A stretch of 64,000 bases of DNA from Streptomyces sp. NBC_00459 (GTDB lineage Bacteria > Actinomycetota > Actinomycetes > Streptomycetales > Streptomycetaceae): positions 6,014,001 through 6,078,000 of the forward strand of contig NZ_CP107903.1 of NCBI RefSeq assembly GCF_036013955.1, in the 5' to 3' direction. The notes under the pieces are model-generated. The model was not told where the DNA came from. It was given only the letters and a program-made list of their open reading frames with translations, and did not search any database. The position numbers were made by a program, and so were the translations under genes. Below are positions 18,701 to 26,741 of the stretch, one piece after another (position 1 is the first letter of the stretch; every line of letters begins with the position of its first letter).

Positions 18701-19349
18701 CGCGTGCGCCCGCGTCCCCGGGCGGCGTCAGCCGCAGGGCCGACTCGCCGATGCGCAGCAGCGCGCCCGGCGCGAGGCGGACCGGTCGGGTACCGAGGCG
18801 GGTGCCGGACAGCGTCGTACCGTTCGTGGAGCCGAGGTCCGCTACCGCTATGCGGCCGTCCTCCGCGACCGTGACCGCGCAGTGCAGCCGGGAGACGTCC
18901 GGGTCGTCCAGCGGGACGTCGGCGTCGGCGGAGCGGCCGATGGTGATCTGGCCGCCGTGCAGGAGATGGACCCCGCCCGCGTCCGGTCCCGCGACCACGT
19001 GCAACTGGGCGGCCACCTCGTCCGCCTCGGGGTGCGGCTCGGGCTCGGCGGGGGTGCCCAGGGCGAGGACGGCGCCGTCGACCAGCGGGGGCTCGCCGAG
19101 GGTGCAGCGCTGGGTGTCGAGGCGCTGGTCGCCCGCGTACAGCACCACCGCGCCGCCGCTCTCGCGCTCCCGGCCGCGCTCGGGCGTGGACGGAAGCCTG
19201 TCGCCCGCGACCACCGACGCCAGGGCCGAGGCGACCGCGGCGAGCGCCGTGCCGGCGGGAGCGGTGACCAGTACGTCGCAGCTCGCGGCGCGCGCCCACG
19301 GCTCCGAGGGTGGGCCCAGCGGCTCTACGACGGTCAGCCGGATCTGCAT
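15744..19349 (-). CDS. FHA-domain FtsK/SpoIIIE-type ATPase
   Basis: Large cytoplasmic protein of 1201 residues joining a phosphothreonine-binding FHA domain to an FtsK/SpoIIIE-like ATPase. FHA residues are at about 130-200: TIGRSADADV, SRLHCAV and DLGSTNGT. A long disordered Ser/Pro/Gly-rich region follows (about 220-430). The ATPase half has a Walker A, EGPPGSGRTELL, near 870 and a Walker B-like VVVVDDLDAL near 1036. The start at 19349 (MQIRLTVVEPL) was chosen because upstream sequence reads as non-coding. It is divergent from two Ser/Thr kinases, so its FHA domain may bind their phosphorylated targets. It has no transmembrane segments, unlike EccC or FtsK proper. Confidence 0.85.
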   Translation of the reverse strand: MQIRLTVVEPLGPPSEPWARAASCDVLVTAPAGTALAAVASALASVVAGDRLPSTPERGRERESGGAVVLYAGDQRLDTQRCTLGEPPLVDGAVLALGTPAEPEPHPEADEVAAQLHVVAGPDAGGVHLLHGGQITIGRSADADVPLDDPDVSRLHCAVTVAEDGRIAVADLGSTNGTTLSGTRLGTRPVRLAPGALLRIGESALRLTPPGDAGARVGTTPDGEGHVRVSVAEGHAKASGTTADGSDTAEDTHNRRPSSTTSPFPSSSPSRPSQVPHARVGPGSTAKPPSGETRHAYGSASWGAAGGVPEPRGAESSTEAAQPLVPGQGRAPRIESRGPAGGGGDTHGAGFSVPAPVSGADGVPQARAHDEADAEASTDSGRKGTPLRGTDVPQGVRRRGGLSKWARRLTGGRTEQETPEGEEYDDEGPVSGPAAPEFADAPPQAPESWPDPATLLLTALGPGPRLWERGPGHPEALTVRLGTADRAAPDGSGLLPAVPVTAGLREVGALGLAGPRARLAGLARAVVAQLTALHSPEALEVVLISTDRTRTPEERAAEWSWLGWLPHLRPGHGQDCRLLLAYDREQATARADELLRRLEDHDTEAAAKSLTGGGGEPDRSAQADRGESRRPSWARDDAPDGSANGFAGPYTVVVVDGDPGGAAVREAVARLAQEGPRAGIHVVCLAETEAASPSSPVAETYEAACAASPPFRECGAVALLSGDVATALHVMRVARAGVPAPGRTGSPDADFADTTVRTPAGSAGPVGQGSVAAVDAVSLAWAERFARALAPLRTDGAGGGRQQRVSAPLPQAARLLDELGLARATPASLMARWADAADDKETLGGRAWAVLGAGPRGPVGVDLAAEGPHLLIEGPPGSGRTELLRAVVASLAAAERPDRLGIVLMDGRDGTGGSGGGAQHGEGLRVCTDLPHVTTHLTANDPVRMREFAQSLSAELKRRAELLGRVGFGEWHTGRELSGRIGPQRSGSGSKSATHGSVGAGAGEGAGDLDSPPSSTMRLRPAASRRRTETPPLARLVVVVDDLDALVSPPLGSPGRPSAGSVVRALEAVAREGERLGVHLVAAAGVGGRTAETELARGAALRVALDAPAPGPDEPAAGRGRLSGADGRGIPFQGGRVTGRIPRTATLRPTVTALDWQRMGDPPTRRPVRELGNGPTDLALLASALERAARSVSATEVPSLL

Positions 19350-19808
19350 CGCCGTCAGCGGTCCCTTCTGCACGGACACCCGGAAAGGAGGACGAAGCCA
19401 CGCCACGGGTCCCACCACCGCGGACTTCCCCCACCGCACACGAGCACGTAGGCCAGTACTGGAGGCATCCTCGCACCTGCCACTGACAACGCGCCCGCCC
19501 CCCACCCATAAGTGATCTTGAATGGTCGCCTCTGCCCGCAAAAGTGCCTGACCAGTGACCGACGGCTGTCCGTTTGGGATCGGTTTGGTAATCGATTTGA
19601 GATCGGTCACGTTCGTGATTCGGCAACCGAGGGGACTATCGAGACGTCTTTCCCGTCGACTTTCCGTCGAACGCGCGAAGGAGCCCGTACGTAGCCGTAC
19701 GTAGCCGCGTGTGGACGGCGGTCGTCGCCCAGGGTGTCCTGGGGGCGCGGCACTACAGTGGGTCGGAAACACCGTGTACGGGATCTACGTACGTAAGGGA
19801 GCCATGAC
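19350..19808. other. 459-bp divergent intergenic region with short repeats
   Basis: Separates the FHA/FtsK gene from the first kinase and must hold both promoters. Visible features are spaced GATCGGT motifs around 19578-19610 (GGGATCGGTTTGG and GAGATCGGTCACG), a 10-bp tandem repeat CCGTACGTAG at 19685-19704, and a related CTACGTACGTAAG at 19785-19797 just before the kinase start. No convincing -35/-10 pair, small gene or RNA gene was seen. Confidence 0.5.
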
Positions 19809-21554
19809 GTGCGGCCGGTAGGGAGCAAGTACCTCCTTGAGGAGCCGCTGGGGCGCGGCGCCACAGGCACCGTCTGGCGCGCCCGCCAGCGGGAGACCGC
19901 GGGAGCCGAGGCGGCCGTGCCCGGCCAGCCCGGCGAGACCGTGGCGATCAAGGTCCTCAAGGAGGAACTCGCCAACGACGCGGACATCGTGATGCGCTTC
20001 CTGCGTGAGCGGTCCGTGCTGCTGCGGCTGACCCACCCGAACATCGTCCGGGTACGGGACCTGGTCGTCGAGGGTGATCTGCTGGCGCTGGTCATGGACC
20101 TCATCGATGGGCCCGACCTGCACCGGTACCTGCGGGAGAACGGTCCCTTCACACCGGTCGCCGCCGCACTCCTCACCGCCCAGATCGCCGACGCGCTGGC
20201 CGTCAGCCACGCCGACGGTGTCGTGCACCGGGACCTGAAGCCGGCCAACGTCCTGCTCATGCAGGACAACGGCCGGATGCACCCGATGCTCACCGACTTC
20301 GGCATCGCCCGCCTCGCCGACTCCCCGGGCCTCACCCGCACCCACGAGTTCGTCGGCACGCCCGCCTACGTCGCCCCGGAGTCCGCCGAGGGCCGTCCGC
20401 AGACCTCCGCGGTCGACATCTACGGCGCCGGCATCCTGATGTACGAGCTGGTCACCGGCCGTCCGCCGTTCGGCGGCGGGTCCGCCCTCGAAGTGCTGCA
20501 CCAGCACCTCACAGCCGAGCCGCGCCGCCCGTCGACCGTGCCCGAACCGCTGTGGACGGTCATCGAGCGCTGCCTGCGCAAGAACCCGGACGAACGCCCC
20601 AGCGCCGAGAACCTCGCGCGCGGGCTGCGCGTCGTCGCCGAGGGCATCGGCGTCCACTCCAACTCGATGCAGATCGCGGCGGCCGAGGGAGTCGTCCACC
20701 TGCTCGCACCGGACCCGGCGCCGACCGTGGTGCCCGGTTCGGGCGACCCGACACAGGTGCTGCCGTACGGCGCGGGCGCCGCGGGGGCGTACGACCCGAA
20801 CGCCGCCACCAGCGTGCTGCCGCACACCGGCGGGCCCGGCGCGGTGGGAGCGATGGGCGCCGTCGGCGCCGCGGACCCCACGGCCGTCCTGCCGTCCATG
20901 CCGCAGAACCAGCCCGGCGGTCCCGGAGGGGCCGGGCCCCAGGAGCCGCACCCCTGGCAGAACCAGCTGCGCGCCGCCCGGGACCGCAACGAGCAGACGC
21001 AGATCCAGAACCTGGACCCCGGCGAGGACCCCCTGCGCCGCCGTCCCCAGCGCCAGCCGGGCCGGCCGCCGCAGCAACAGCCCCACCAGCAGCCGTACCA
21101 GCAGCAGCCTCCGCCGTCGCGTCAGCAGCGGGGCCAGCAGCCCCAGCCCGGCTACGGCTATCCGCAGGGCCCGGGGCAGGGCGGCCAGCCCCAGCAGTAC
21201 GCGCCGCCGCCCCAGCACCACCAGCCCCAGCAACAGCCCCAGCGGTACGCGCCGCCCGCCCCAGCGCCCCAGCGCCCTCAGCAGCCCGAGGGCCGGCCGC
21301 CGCGTGAGCCGAGGGAACCCCGGCAGCGCAGCGCCAACCCGATGAAGATCCCGGGGCTCGGCTGCCTCAAGGGGTGTCTCTTCACGATCGTCATCCTGTT
21401 CGTCGCCGCGTGGCTGATCTGGGAACTGAGCCCGCTGCAGGATTGGATCGGGACGACGAAGGGGTTCTTCGAACAACTCGGTGACTGGACCAAGACGGTC
21501 AGCGGGTGGGTGGAGGGTCTGGGCGGCGGCTCCGGGGACTCAGGGAACCCGTAG
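19809..21554 (+). CDS. pkaA: Membrane-anchored Ser/Thr protein kinase
   Basis: Eukaryotic-type (Hanks) kinase of 581 residues. The glycine-rich loop is LGRGATGTVW, the ATP-binding Lys is near 48 (VAIKVL), the catalytic loop HRDLKPAN is near 141 and the Mg-binding DFG is near 165, so all key residues are present. A Pro/Gln/Gly-rich segment (about 400-510) links the kinase domain to one transmembrane helix (GCLFTIVILFVAAWLIW), leaving a short external tail. The start is a GTG with purine-rich sequence upstream. The tandem arrangement with a second kinase and prfB matches the pkaA/pkaB region described in S. coelicolor; the symbol rests on that remembered synteny. Confidence 0.9.
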   Translation: MRPVGSKYLLEEPLGRGATGTVWRARQRETAGAEAAVPGQPGETVAIKVLKEELANDADIVMRFLRERSVLLRLTHPNIVRVRDLVVEGDLLALVMDLIDGPDLHRYLRENGPFTPVAAALLTAQIADALAVSHADGVVHRDLKPANVLLMQDNGRMHPMLTDFGIARLADSPGLTRTHEFVGTPAYVAPESAEGRPQTSAVDIYGAGILMYELVTGRPPFGGGSALEVLHQHLTAEPRRPSTVPEPLWTVIERCLRKNPDERPSAENLARGLRVVAEGIGVHSNSMQIAAAEGVVHLLAPDPAPTVVPGSGDPTQVLPYGAGAAGAYDPNAATSVLPHTGGPGAVGAMGAVGAADPTAVLPSMPQNQPGGPGGAGPQEPHPWQNQLRAARDRNEQTQIQNLDPGEDPLRRRPQRQPGRPPQQQPHQQPYQQQPPPSRQQRGQQPQPGYGYPQGPGQGGQPQQYAPPPQHHQPQQQPQRYAPPAPAPQRPQQPEGRPPREPREPRQRSANPMKIPGLGCLKGCLFTIVILFVAAWLIWELSPLQDWIGTTKGFFEQLGDWTKTVSGWVEGLGGGSGDSGNP

Positions 21555-21844
21555 GGGGCCGGTCGCCCGGCTGTTTCCCGGTTTTCCCGGTCGCGGGGAG
21601 GCCGTCCGCGCAATCCGGTCGTAGCCGGGTCATTTGAGGATCAAGCGGGCGGCGCTCCGACCGTGTTCCGGTGCGACTCTGGAGATTTGTCGACACCTGG
21701 CGGGTGATTTCCGTCCCGGCGGTGAAGGTTGCCGCTCCGGACGCGTAGCTTTGTCGGCTGAGGTCGAGGTCTTGTCGGGTACGGGTCCCGAGGGAGCCCC
21801 CCGGATCGGCGCAGCGTCGGCAACACGCGTCTGTAGGAGCAGTC

Positions 21845-23116
21845 TTGGCACGGAAGATCGGCAGCCGGTACACCGCCAACCAGATCCTGGGGCGGGGCAG
21901 CGCCGGCACGGTGTGGCTGGGCGAGGGACCCGAGGGTCCCGTCGCCGTCAAGCTGTTGCGCGAGGACCTGGCGTCGGACCAGGAGCTCGTCGGACGCTTC
22001 GTGCAGGAGCGGACCGCCCTGCTCGGTCTCGAACATCCGAACATCGTGTCCGTACGGGACCTGGTGGTCGACGGCAACGACCTCGCGCTCGTCATGGACC
22101 TGGTGCGGGGTACGGACCTGCGCACCCGGCTCGACCGGGAGCGCCGGCTCGCCCCCGAGGCCGCGGTCGCGATAGTGGCCGACATCGCGGACGGACTGGC
22201 CGCCGCACACGCCGCCGGGGTCGTGCACCGCGACGTGAAGCCGGAGAACGTGCTGCTGGACATGCAGGGCCCCCTGGGCCCCGGCGGCGCGCACCCCGCC
22301 CTGCTGACCGACTTCGGCGTCGCGAAACTCATCGACTCACCGCGGCGGACCCGGGCCACGAAGATCATCGGTACGCCGGACTATCTGGCGCCGGAGATCG
22401 TCGAGGGGCTGCCTCCGCGCGCGGCGGTCGACATCTACGCGCTGGCGACGGTCCTGTACGAGCTGCTGGCCGGCTTCACGCCCTTCGGCGGCGGCCACCC
22501 GGGCGCGGTGCTGCGCCGGCACGTGACGGAGACGGTGGTCCCCCTCCCCGGTATCCCCGAGGAGCTGTGGCAGCTGCTCGTGCAGTGTCTGGCGAAGGCG
22601 CCGGCGTCGCGGCTGCGGGCGTCGGAGCTGGGGGCGCGGCTGCGGGAGCAGTTGCCCTTGCTGGTGGGGATGCCGCCGCTGGACGTGGACGAGCCGGACT
22701 CGGAGGACGAGGCGCAGTCCGGCCAGGACCAGGGTCATGGTCAGGGTTCACGGGACGACGCGTACGACGAGGTGGCCGTGCCGTCGGGGGAGCGGGTGCG
22801 GAGGGGTGCGGTGCCCCTGGTGCGGGGTGCGAAGCCGGACTCCAACCGGGACACGCACACGTCGATGCGGGTGCCCGGGCCGGACGAGCTGGCGGGCGGG
22901 GCGCTGGGTACGGCCCGTGTGCCGCGGCCCGTGGGCGCCCCGCGGCCCGGCTCGGCGCGGCACCGGGCTTCGGCGCGGCGGCGCAGGGTGACGTTGGGGG
23001 CGGCCACGGTGGTGCTGGTGGCTGCGGTGGGGGTCGGTACGTGGGCTGCCATGTCGGGCGACGACGCGGGGGCGACGCCCCAGGAGACGAGTACCTCGTC
23101 ACCGGCGTCACCGTGA
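21845..23116 (+). CDS. pkaB: Second membrane-anchored Ser/Thr protein kinase
   Basis: Hanks-type kinase of 423 residues. It has the Gly-rich loop LGRGSAGTVW, Lys near 36 (VAVKLL), HRDVKPEN near 130 and DFGVAK. An acidic and Arg-rich juxtamembrane linker precedes one hydrophobic helix (about 380-401), and the external tail is very short. The start is a TTG at 21845 with AGGAG-like sequence 6 to 9 bp upstream. It is separated from the first kinase by 290 bp of untranslated sequence with TTTCCCGG direct repeats, so it probably has its own promoter. The symbol is inferred from position next to the first kinase and prfB. Confidence 0.88.
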   Translation: MARKIGSRYTANQILGRGSAGTVWLGEGPEGPVAVKLLREDLASDQELVGRFVQERTALLGLEHPNIVSVRDLVVDGNDLALVMDLVRGTDLRTRLDRERRLAPEAAVAIVADIADGLAAAHAAGVVHRDVKPENVLLDMQGPLGPGGAHPALLTDFGVAKLIDSPRRTRATKIIGTPDYLAPEIVEGLPPRAAVDIYALATVLYELLAGFTPFGGGHPGAVLRRHVTETVVPLPGIPEELWQLLVQCLAKAPASRLRASELGARLREQLPLLVGMPPLDVDEPDSEDEAQSGQDQGHGQGSRDDAYDEVAVPSGERVRRGAVPLVRGAKPDSNRDTHTSMRVPGPDELAGGALGTARVPRPVGAPRPGSARHRASARRRRVTLGAATVVLVAAVGVGTWAAMSGDDAGATPQETSTSSPASP

Positions 23117-23156
23117 TTGGGGGGTTTCGCCCCCGCCGCCCTTACCCGTCCCATCC

Positions 23157-23175
23157 CTGGGGGCTGCGCCCCCAG
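23157..23175. terminator. Hairpin CTGGGGGC-TGC-GCCCCCAG
   Basis: Perfect 8-bp GC stem with a 3-nt loop, 40 bp after the second kinase. It lies in a dispersed-repeat-like stretch (23117-23235) that also has a GGGGG-TTTCG-CCCCC hairpin. Likely transcription terminator; there is no U-tract, as is usual in Streptomyces. Confidence 0.55.
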
Positions 23176-23361
23176 ACCCCCCTACGGCCCTGAACGGGCC
23201 TCGTCCTCAAACGCCGGACGGGCTGGGTGGTGCGGGCCCGCGCTGAATAGATGCCGTAAACGGGTGGGTGGGAAAACAGGCCTGGGCTGCACCGGCCTCG
23301 CCGATTTCGCTCCGGGCGAGACCGAAATCCTGCCGCTCGGCGGAGCCGTTACGCTGGTGTC

Positions 23362-24468
23362 GTGGCAGTCGTCGATGTATCCGAAGAGCTCAAGTCCCTC
23401 TCCTCGACCATGGAGTCGATCGAGGCCGTCCTGGACCTCGACAAGCTGAGGGCAGATGTCGCCGTGCTCGAGGAGCAGGCGGCAGCGCCGTCCCTGTGGG
23501 ACGACCCGGAGGAAGCGCAGAAGATCACCAGCAAGCTCTCCCACCTCCAGGCGGAGGTGAGGAAGGCCGAGGCGCTGCGCGGGCGGATCGACGATCTGAG
23601 CGTGCTCTTCGAGATGGCCGAGGAGGAGGACGACGCGGACACCCTCGCCGAGGCCGAGACGGAGCTGACCTCCGTCAAGAAGGCCCTCGACGAGATGGAG
23701 GTCCGCACCCTGCTCTCCGGCGAGTACGACGCCCGTGAGGCCCTCGTCAACATCCGCGCGGAGGCCGGTGGCGTGGACGCCGCCGACTTCGCCGAGAAGC
23801 TGCAGCGCATGTATCTGCGGTGGGCCGAGCAGAAGGGCTACAAGACCGAGGTCTACGAGACGTCGTACGCCGAAGAGGCCGGCATCAAGTCGACCACCTT
23901 CGCCGTCCAGGTCCCGTACGCCTACGGGACGCTGTCCGTCGAGCAGGGCACGCATCGCCTCGTGCGCATCTCGCCCTTCGACAACCAGGGACGCCGGCAG
24001 ACCTCGTTCGCCGGGGTGGAGATCCTGCCCGTCGTGGAGACGACCGATCACATCGAGATCGACGAGTCCGAGCTGCGGGTGGACGTCTACCGGTCGTCCG
24101 GTCCCGGCGGCCAGGGCGTCAACACCACCGACTCCGCGGTGCGCCTGACCCACCTCCCCACCGGCATCGTCGTCTCCTGCCAGAACGAGCGTTCGCAGAT
24201 CCAGAACAAGGCGAGCGCGATGAACGTCCTCCAGGCCAAGCTCCTCGACCGGCGCCGTCAGGAGGAGCAGGCCAAGATGAACGCCCTCAAGGGCGACGGC
24301 GGCAACTCCTGGGGAAACCAGATGCGTTCGTACGTCCTGCACCCGTACCAGATGGTCAAGGACCTGCGCACGGAGTTCGAAGTCGGCAACCCCGAGGCCG
24401 TGTTCAACGGTGAGATCGACGGATTCCTCGAAGCCGGAATTCGCTGGCGCAAGCAGCAGGAGAAGTAG
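23362..24468 (+). CDS. prfB: Peptide chain release factor 2
   Basis: Recognises UGA and UAA stop codons and triggers peptide release. The stop-codon-reading tripeptide is SPF (near residues 203-205), which marks RF2 rather than RF1, and the catalytic GGQ (GPGGQGVNTTDS) is near 249-251. It has 368 residues in one continuous frame starting at GTG; the programmed +1 frameshift of E. coli prfB is absent, as expected for actinobacteria. A strong hairpin terminator follows. Its position beside ftsEX and smpB matches other Streptomyces. Confidence 0.97.
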   Translation: MAVVDVSEELKSLSSTMESIEAVLDLDKLRADVAVLEEQAAAPSLWDDPEEAQKITSKLSHLQAEVRKAEALRGRIDDLSVLFEMAEEEDDADTLAEAETELTSVKKALDEMEVRTLLSGEYDAREALVNIRAEAGGVDAADFAEKLQRMYLRWAEQKGYKTEVYETSYAEEAGIKSTTFAVQVPYAYGTLSVEQGTHRLVRISPFDNQGRRQTSFAGVEILPVVETTDHIEIDESELRVDVYRSSGPGGQGVNTTDSAVRLTHLPTGIVVSCQNERSQIQNKASAMNVLQAKLLDRRRQEEQAKMNALKGDGGNSWGNQMRSYVLHPYQMVKDLRTEFEVGNPEAVFNGEIDGFLEAGIRWRKQQEK

Positions 24469-24492
24469 AACCCCGCAGGAAGCCTTGTCGAC

Positions 24493-24527
24493 AAAGCAAC
24501 CGCCGCCCACTGGGCGGCGGTTGCTTT
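24493..24527 (+). terminator. Strong hairpin terminator after prfB
   Basis: A perfect 17-bp inverted repeat, AAAGCAACCGCCGCCCA and its complement, flanks a single central base. It starts 25 bp after the prfB stop codon. The A/T-rich outer ends make it a plausible bidirectional intrinsic terminator. Confidence 0.85.
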
Positions 24528-24767
24528 GCGTCGGGAGATGTCTGGGTTTTACATCACACTCACAGGGTCTGATGTGCGGCAAGCGAGGAGCAAGTGGACA
24601 TTGCGCGCGCAACGACCTTGACGTGCTCTTGGAAAATCGGAAAGGTAAAGCGCGGCATGCGTATCTCTGGGGCGCATGTGAACCGGGGGTGCGCACTGCC
24701 GCCCCTGTCGATCACGGCCCCGAGCGCGGCTCCACTGATGAATTAGCTACATGGGGGTAGCAGCCAT

Positions 24768-25400
24768 ATGACGAACAAGACGCGGATTCGGATCGCGCGG
24801 ATCGCGGCCGGCGCGGTGATCGCCGCCGGTGCGTCCTTCACCGCCGCGGGCATAGCCTCCGCCACGGGCGAGGACGACTGCGTGGTCGAGATCTGCGCCG
24901 GTACGCCGAGCCCGGCAGAGACCCCGACCGACACCGGGGTTCCGACCGCGCCCGAGGACCCGGAGCCCACCGTGTCCGTCCCCGAGCCTTCCGTGCCCGA
25001 GGACCCGGAGCCCACCGCGTCCGACCCGGAGCCCTCGGAGCCGGCGGAGCCCTCCACCGAGCCGAGCGAGCCCACCGAGGAGGACCCGACCGCCACCCCG
25101 TCCGACGACTCGACGGACGACGGCAGCGGAACGGAGACCGGCGGCGACGACACCGACGGTGGCAACAGCAACACCGACACCGACGGTGGCTCCAACACCT
25201 CCGCCCAGGAGGAGGGCTCCTCCGCCCTCACCGACACGGGCTCGGACACCTCGGCCCAGGGTTCGGGCGACGAGCTCGCCGAGACCGGTGCCGCCGAGAC
25301 CGGCTTCCTGATCATCGGTGCCGCCACCATGATCGCCGGCGGTGTCGCCTTCCGTGTCCTCCCGCGCCTCGTGGGTGGCCGCGGCGGAGCCGCAGCCTAG
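24768..25400 (+). CDS. Secreted LAETG surface protein, class E sortase substrate
   Basis: Cell-surface protein of 210 residues. The N-terminus is a signal peptide (Arg-rich, then GAVIAAGASFTAAGIASA). The middle is low-complexity Pro/Glu/Asp/Ser/Thr with repeated EDPEPT and SEP blocks, probably an extended wall-spanning stalk. A short CVVEIC near residue 40 could form a disulfide. The C-terminus has LAETG at residues 170-174, a hydrophobic helix and a short Arg-containing tail, the sorting signal read by class E sortases in Streptomyces. No sortase gene is adjacent. ATGGGGGTAG upstream could serve as ribosome-binding site. The 299-bp gap before it holds the prfB terminator and a TTGACG hexamer at 24618, but no clear -10. 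Confidence 0.85.
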   Translation: MTNKTRIRIARIAAGAVIAAGASFTAAGIASATGEDDCVVEICAGTPSPAETPTDTGVPTAPEDPEPTVSVPEPSVPEDPEPTASDPEPSEPAEPSTEPSEPTEEDPTATPSDDSTDDGSGTETGGDDTDGGNSNTDTDGGSNTSAQEEGSSALTDTGSDTSAQGSGDELAETGAAETGFLIIGAATMIAGGVAFRVLPRLVGGRGGAAA

Positions 25401-25432
25401 TGGTGCCTGGCAGTACCAGTACCCAGTAGTGC

Positions 25433-25479
25433 GCATGGCTAAGGGCCCGGAGCGACAAGCTCCGGGCCCTCAGCCATGC
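25433..25479. terminator. Long bidirectional hairpin between convergent genes
   Basis: GCATGGCT pairs with AGCCATGC (25472-25479), and AGGGCCCGGAGC pairs with GCTCCGGGCCCT, leaving a small loop near 25454-25458. It lies between the LAETG gene and the convergent small membrane-protein gene and would end both transcripts. Confidence 0.85.
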
Positions 25480-25499
25480 GTGTCAGGGCTGTGTTCGGG

Positions 25500-25691
25500 C
25501 TATGCGGTCTGGTGTGCCACCAGGGCCAGGGCCGCGATCAGCACCGCCAGCAGTGCGATCAGCGCCATCGGGTTGAGTCCGCCGAACTGGCCGTCCTCCT
25601 GCAACCGCTGACGGCTGGCCCGGCAGACGCGACAGCGTCCCTCGGTCACGGGCGCCGCGCAGTTCGCGCATACCAATCGGTCGTACGTCAT
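25500..25691 (-). CDS. Small zinc-ribbon membrane protein, unknown function
   Basis: A 63-residue protein with four cysteines (C8, C11, C20, C23) in a CxxC-N8-CxxC arrangement that suggests a zinc ribbon. A hydrophobic helix near the C-terminus follows (ALIALLAVLIAALALVA, about 44-60). The start at 25691 (MTYDRLVCANC) puts the first CxxC near the N-terminus; the in-frame extension to 25745 is Arg-rich and unlikely. It is convergent with the LAETG gene and divergent from ftsE. No function is known to me. The upstream 283 bp hold the ftsE promoter region, with no clear consensus elements. Confidence 0.75.
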   Translation of the reverse strand: MTYDRLVCANCAAPVTEGRCRVCRASRQRLQEDGQFGGLNPMALIALLAVLIAALALVAHQTA

Positions 25692-25974
25692 GCGCCTAGC
25701 CCTCCTTGCGCCGCTTCTACGTACACAACGCTTCCGGGGACGCAACCGTTCCCCACTCCACGTCCACTGTGCCAGGTTCCGCGGATTTCGGCGCGGCCCG
25801 CCTTATTCTGCCCAGCGCTTTCCCAGGTCAGTCGAGGTGAGGCGAGCGTGTGAGCCCGCTCACGATCGGCACAAAAGGGCACAACCCTTGTGCAAAGCAC
25901 TCCCGCGCCTGCACTCGCGTGCTCGGTTCGCGTATGGTCACGGTCACCTGCCCCCGATGGTCCGTGGTGTATCC

Positions 25975-26664
25975 GTGATCCGATTCGACAGCGTCTCCAA
26001 GGTCTACCCCAAGCAGAACCACCCCGCCCTCAGGGATGTCACCCTGGAGGTCGAGAAGGGTGAGTTCATCTTCCTCGTCGGGTCCTCCGGCTCCGGAAAG
26101 TCCACCTTCCTGCGGCTGATCCTCCGCGAGGAGCGCGCCAGCCACGGCCAGGTGCACGTCCTGGGCAAGGACCTCGCCCGCCTCTCCAACTGGAAGGTGC
26201 CGCAGATGCGGCGCCAGCTGGGGACGGTGTTCCAGGACTTCCGGCTGCTGCCGAACAAGACGGTCGCCGAGAACGTCGCCTTCGCGCAGGAGGTCATCGG
26301 CAAGTCGAAGGGCGAGATCCGCAAGTCCGTCCCCCAGGTGCTCGACCTCGTCGGCCTGGGCGGCAAGGAAGAGCGGATGCCCGGTGAGCTGTCCGGTGGT
26401 GAGCAGCAGCGTGTCGCCATCGCCCGGGCCTTCGTGAACCGGCCCAAGCTGCTGATCGCCGACGAGCCGACCGGCAACCTCGACCCGCAGACCTCCGTCG
26501 GCATCATGAAGCTGCTCGACCGGATCAACCGGACGGGCACGACCGTGGTGATGGCGACCCACGACCAGAACATCGTCGACCAGATGCGCAAGCGCGTCAT
26601 CGAGCTGGAGAAGGGCCGTCTCGTCCGCGACCAGGCGCGCGGCGTCTACGGCTACCAGCACTGA
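25975..26664 (+). CDS. ftsE: Cell-division ABC ATPase FtsE
   Basis: Cytoplasmic ATPase that pairs with FtsX to activate peptidoglycan hydrolases at division or sporulation septa. The Walker A is GSSGSGKST (residues 36-44), the Q-loop lies in FQDFRLL, the signature is LSGGEQQR near 139 and the Walker B is LLIADEPTGNLD near 159, followed by an ATHD His switch. It has 229 residues, normal for FtsE. The GTG start at 25975 was chosen because the frame upstream is open but unlike any FtsE. ftsX follows after 77 bp. Confidence 0.96.
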   Translation: MIRFDSVSKVYPKQNHPALRDVTLEVEKGEFIFLVGSSGSGKSTFLRLILREERASHGQVHVLGKDLARLSNWKVPQMRRQLGTVFQDFRLLPNKTVAENVAFAQEVIGKSKGEIRKSVPQVLDLVGLGGKEERMPGELSGGEQQRVAIARAFVNRPKLLIADEPTGNLDPQTSVGIMKLLDRINRTGTTVVMATHDQNIVDQMRKRVIELEKGRLVRDQARGVYGYQH

Positions 26665-26741
26665 CGGTCACTGTCACCGGCGGTCACTGGTGTCAGTGAC
26701 GCCGACGGTCCTCGGAGTTCCCGGAAAGGCTTGAGCTCGCC

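Noticed and set aside
23362..23500. Programmed frameshift in prfB as in E. coli
   Set aside because: The gene reads through in one frame with no in-frame TGA or CTTTGAC slip site.
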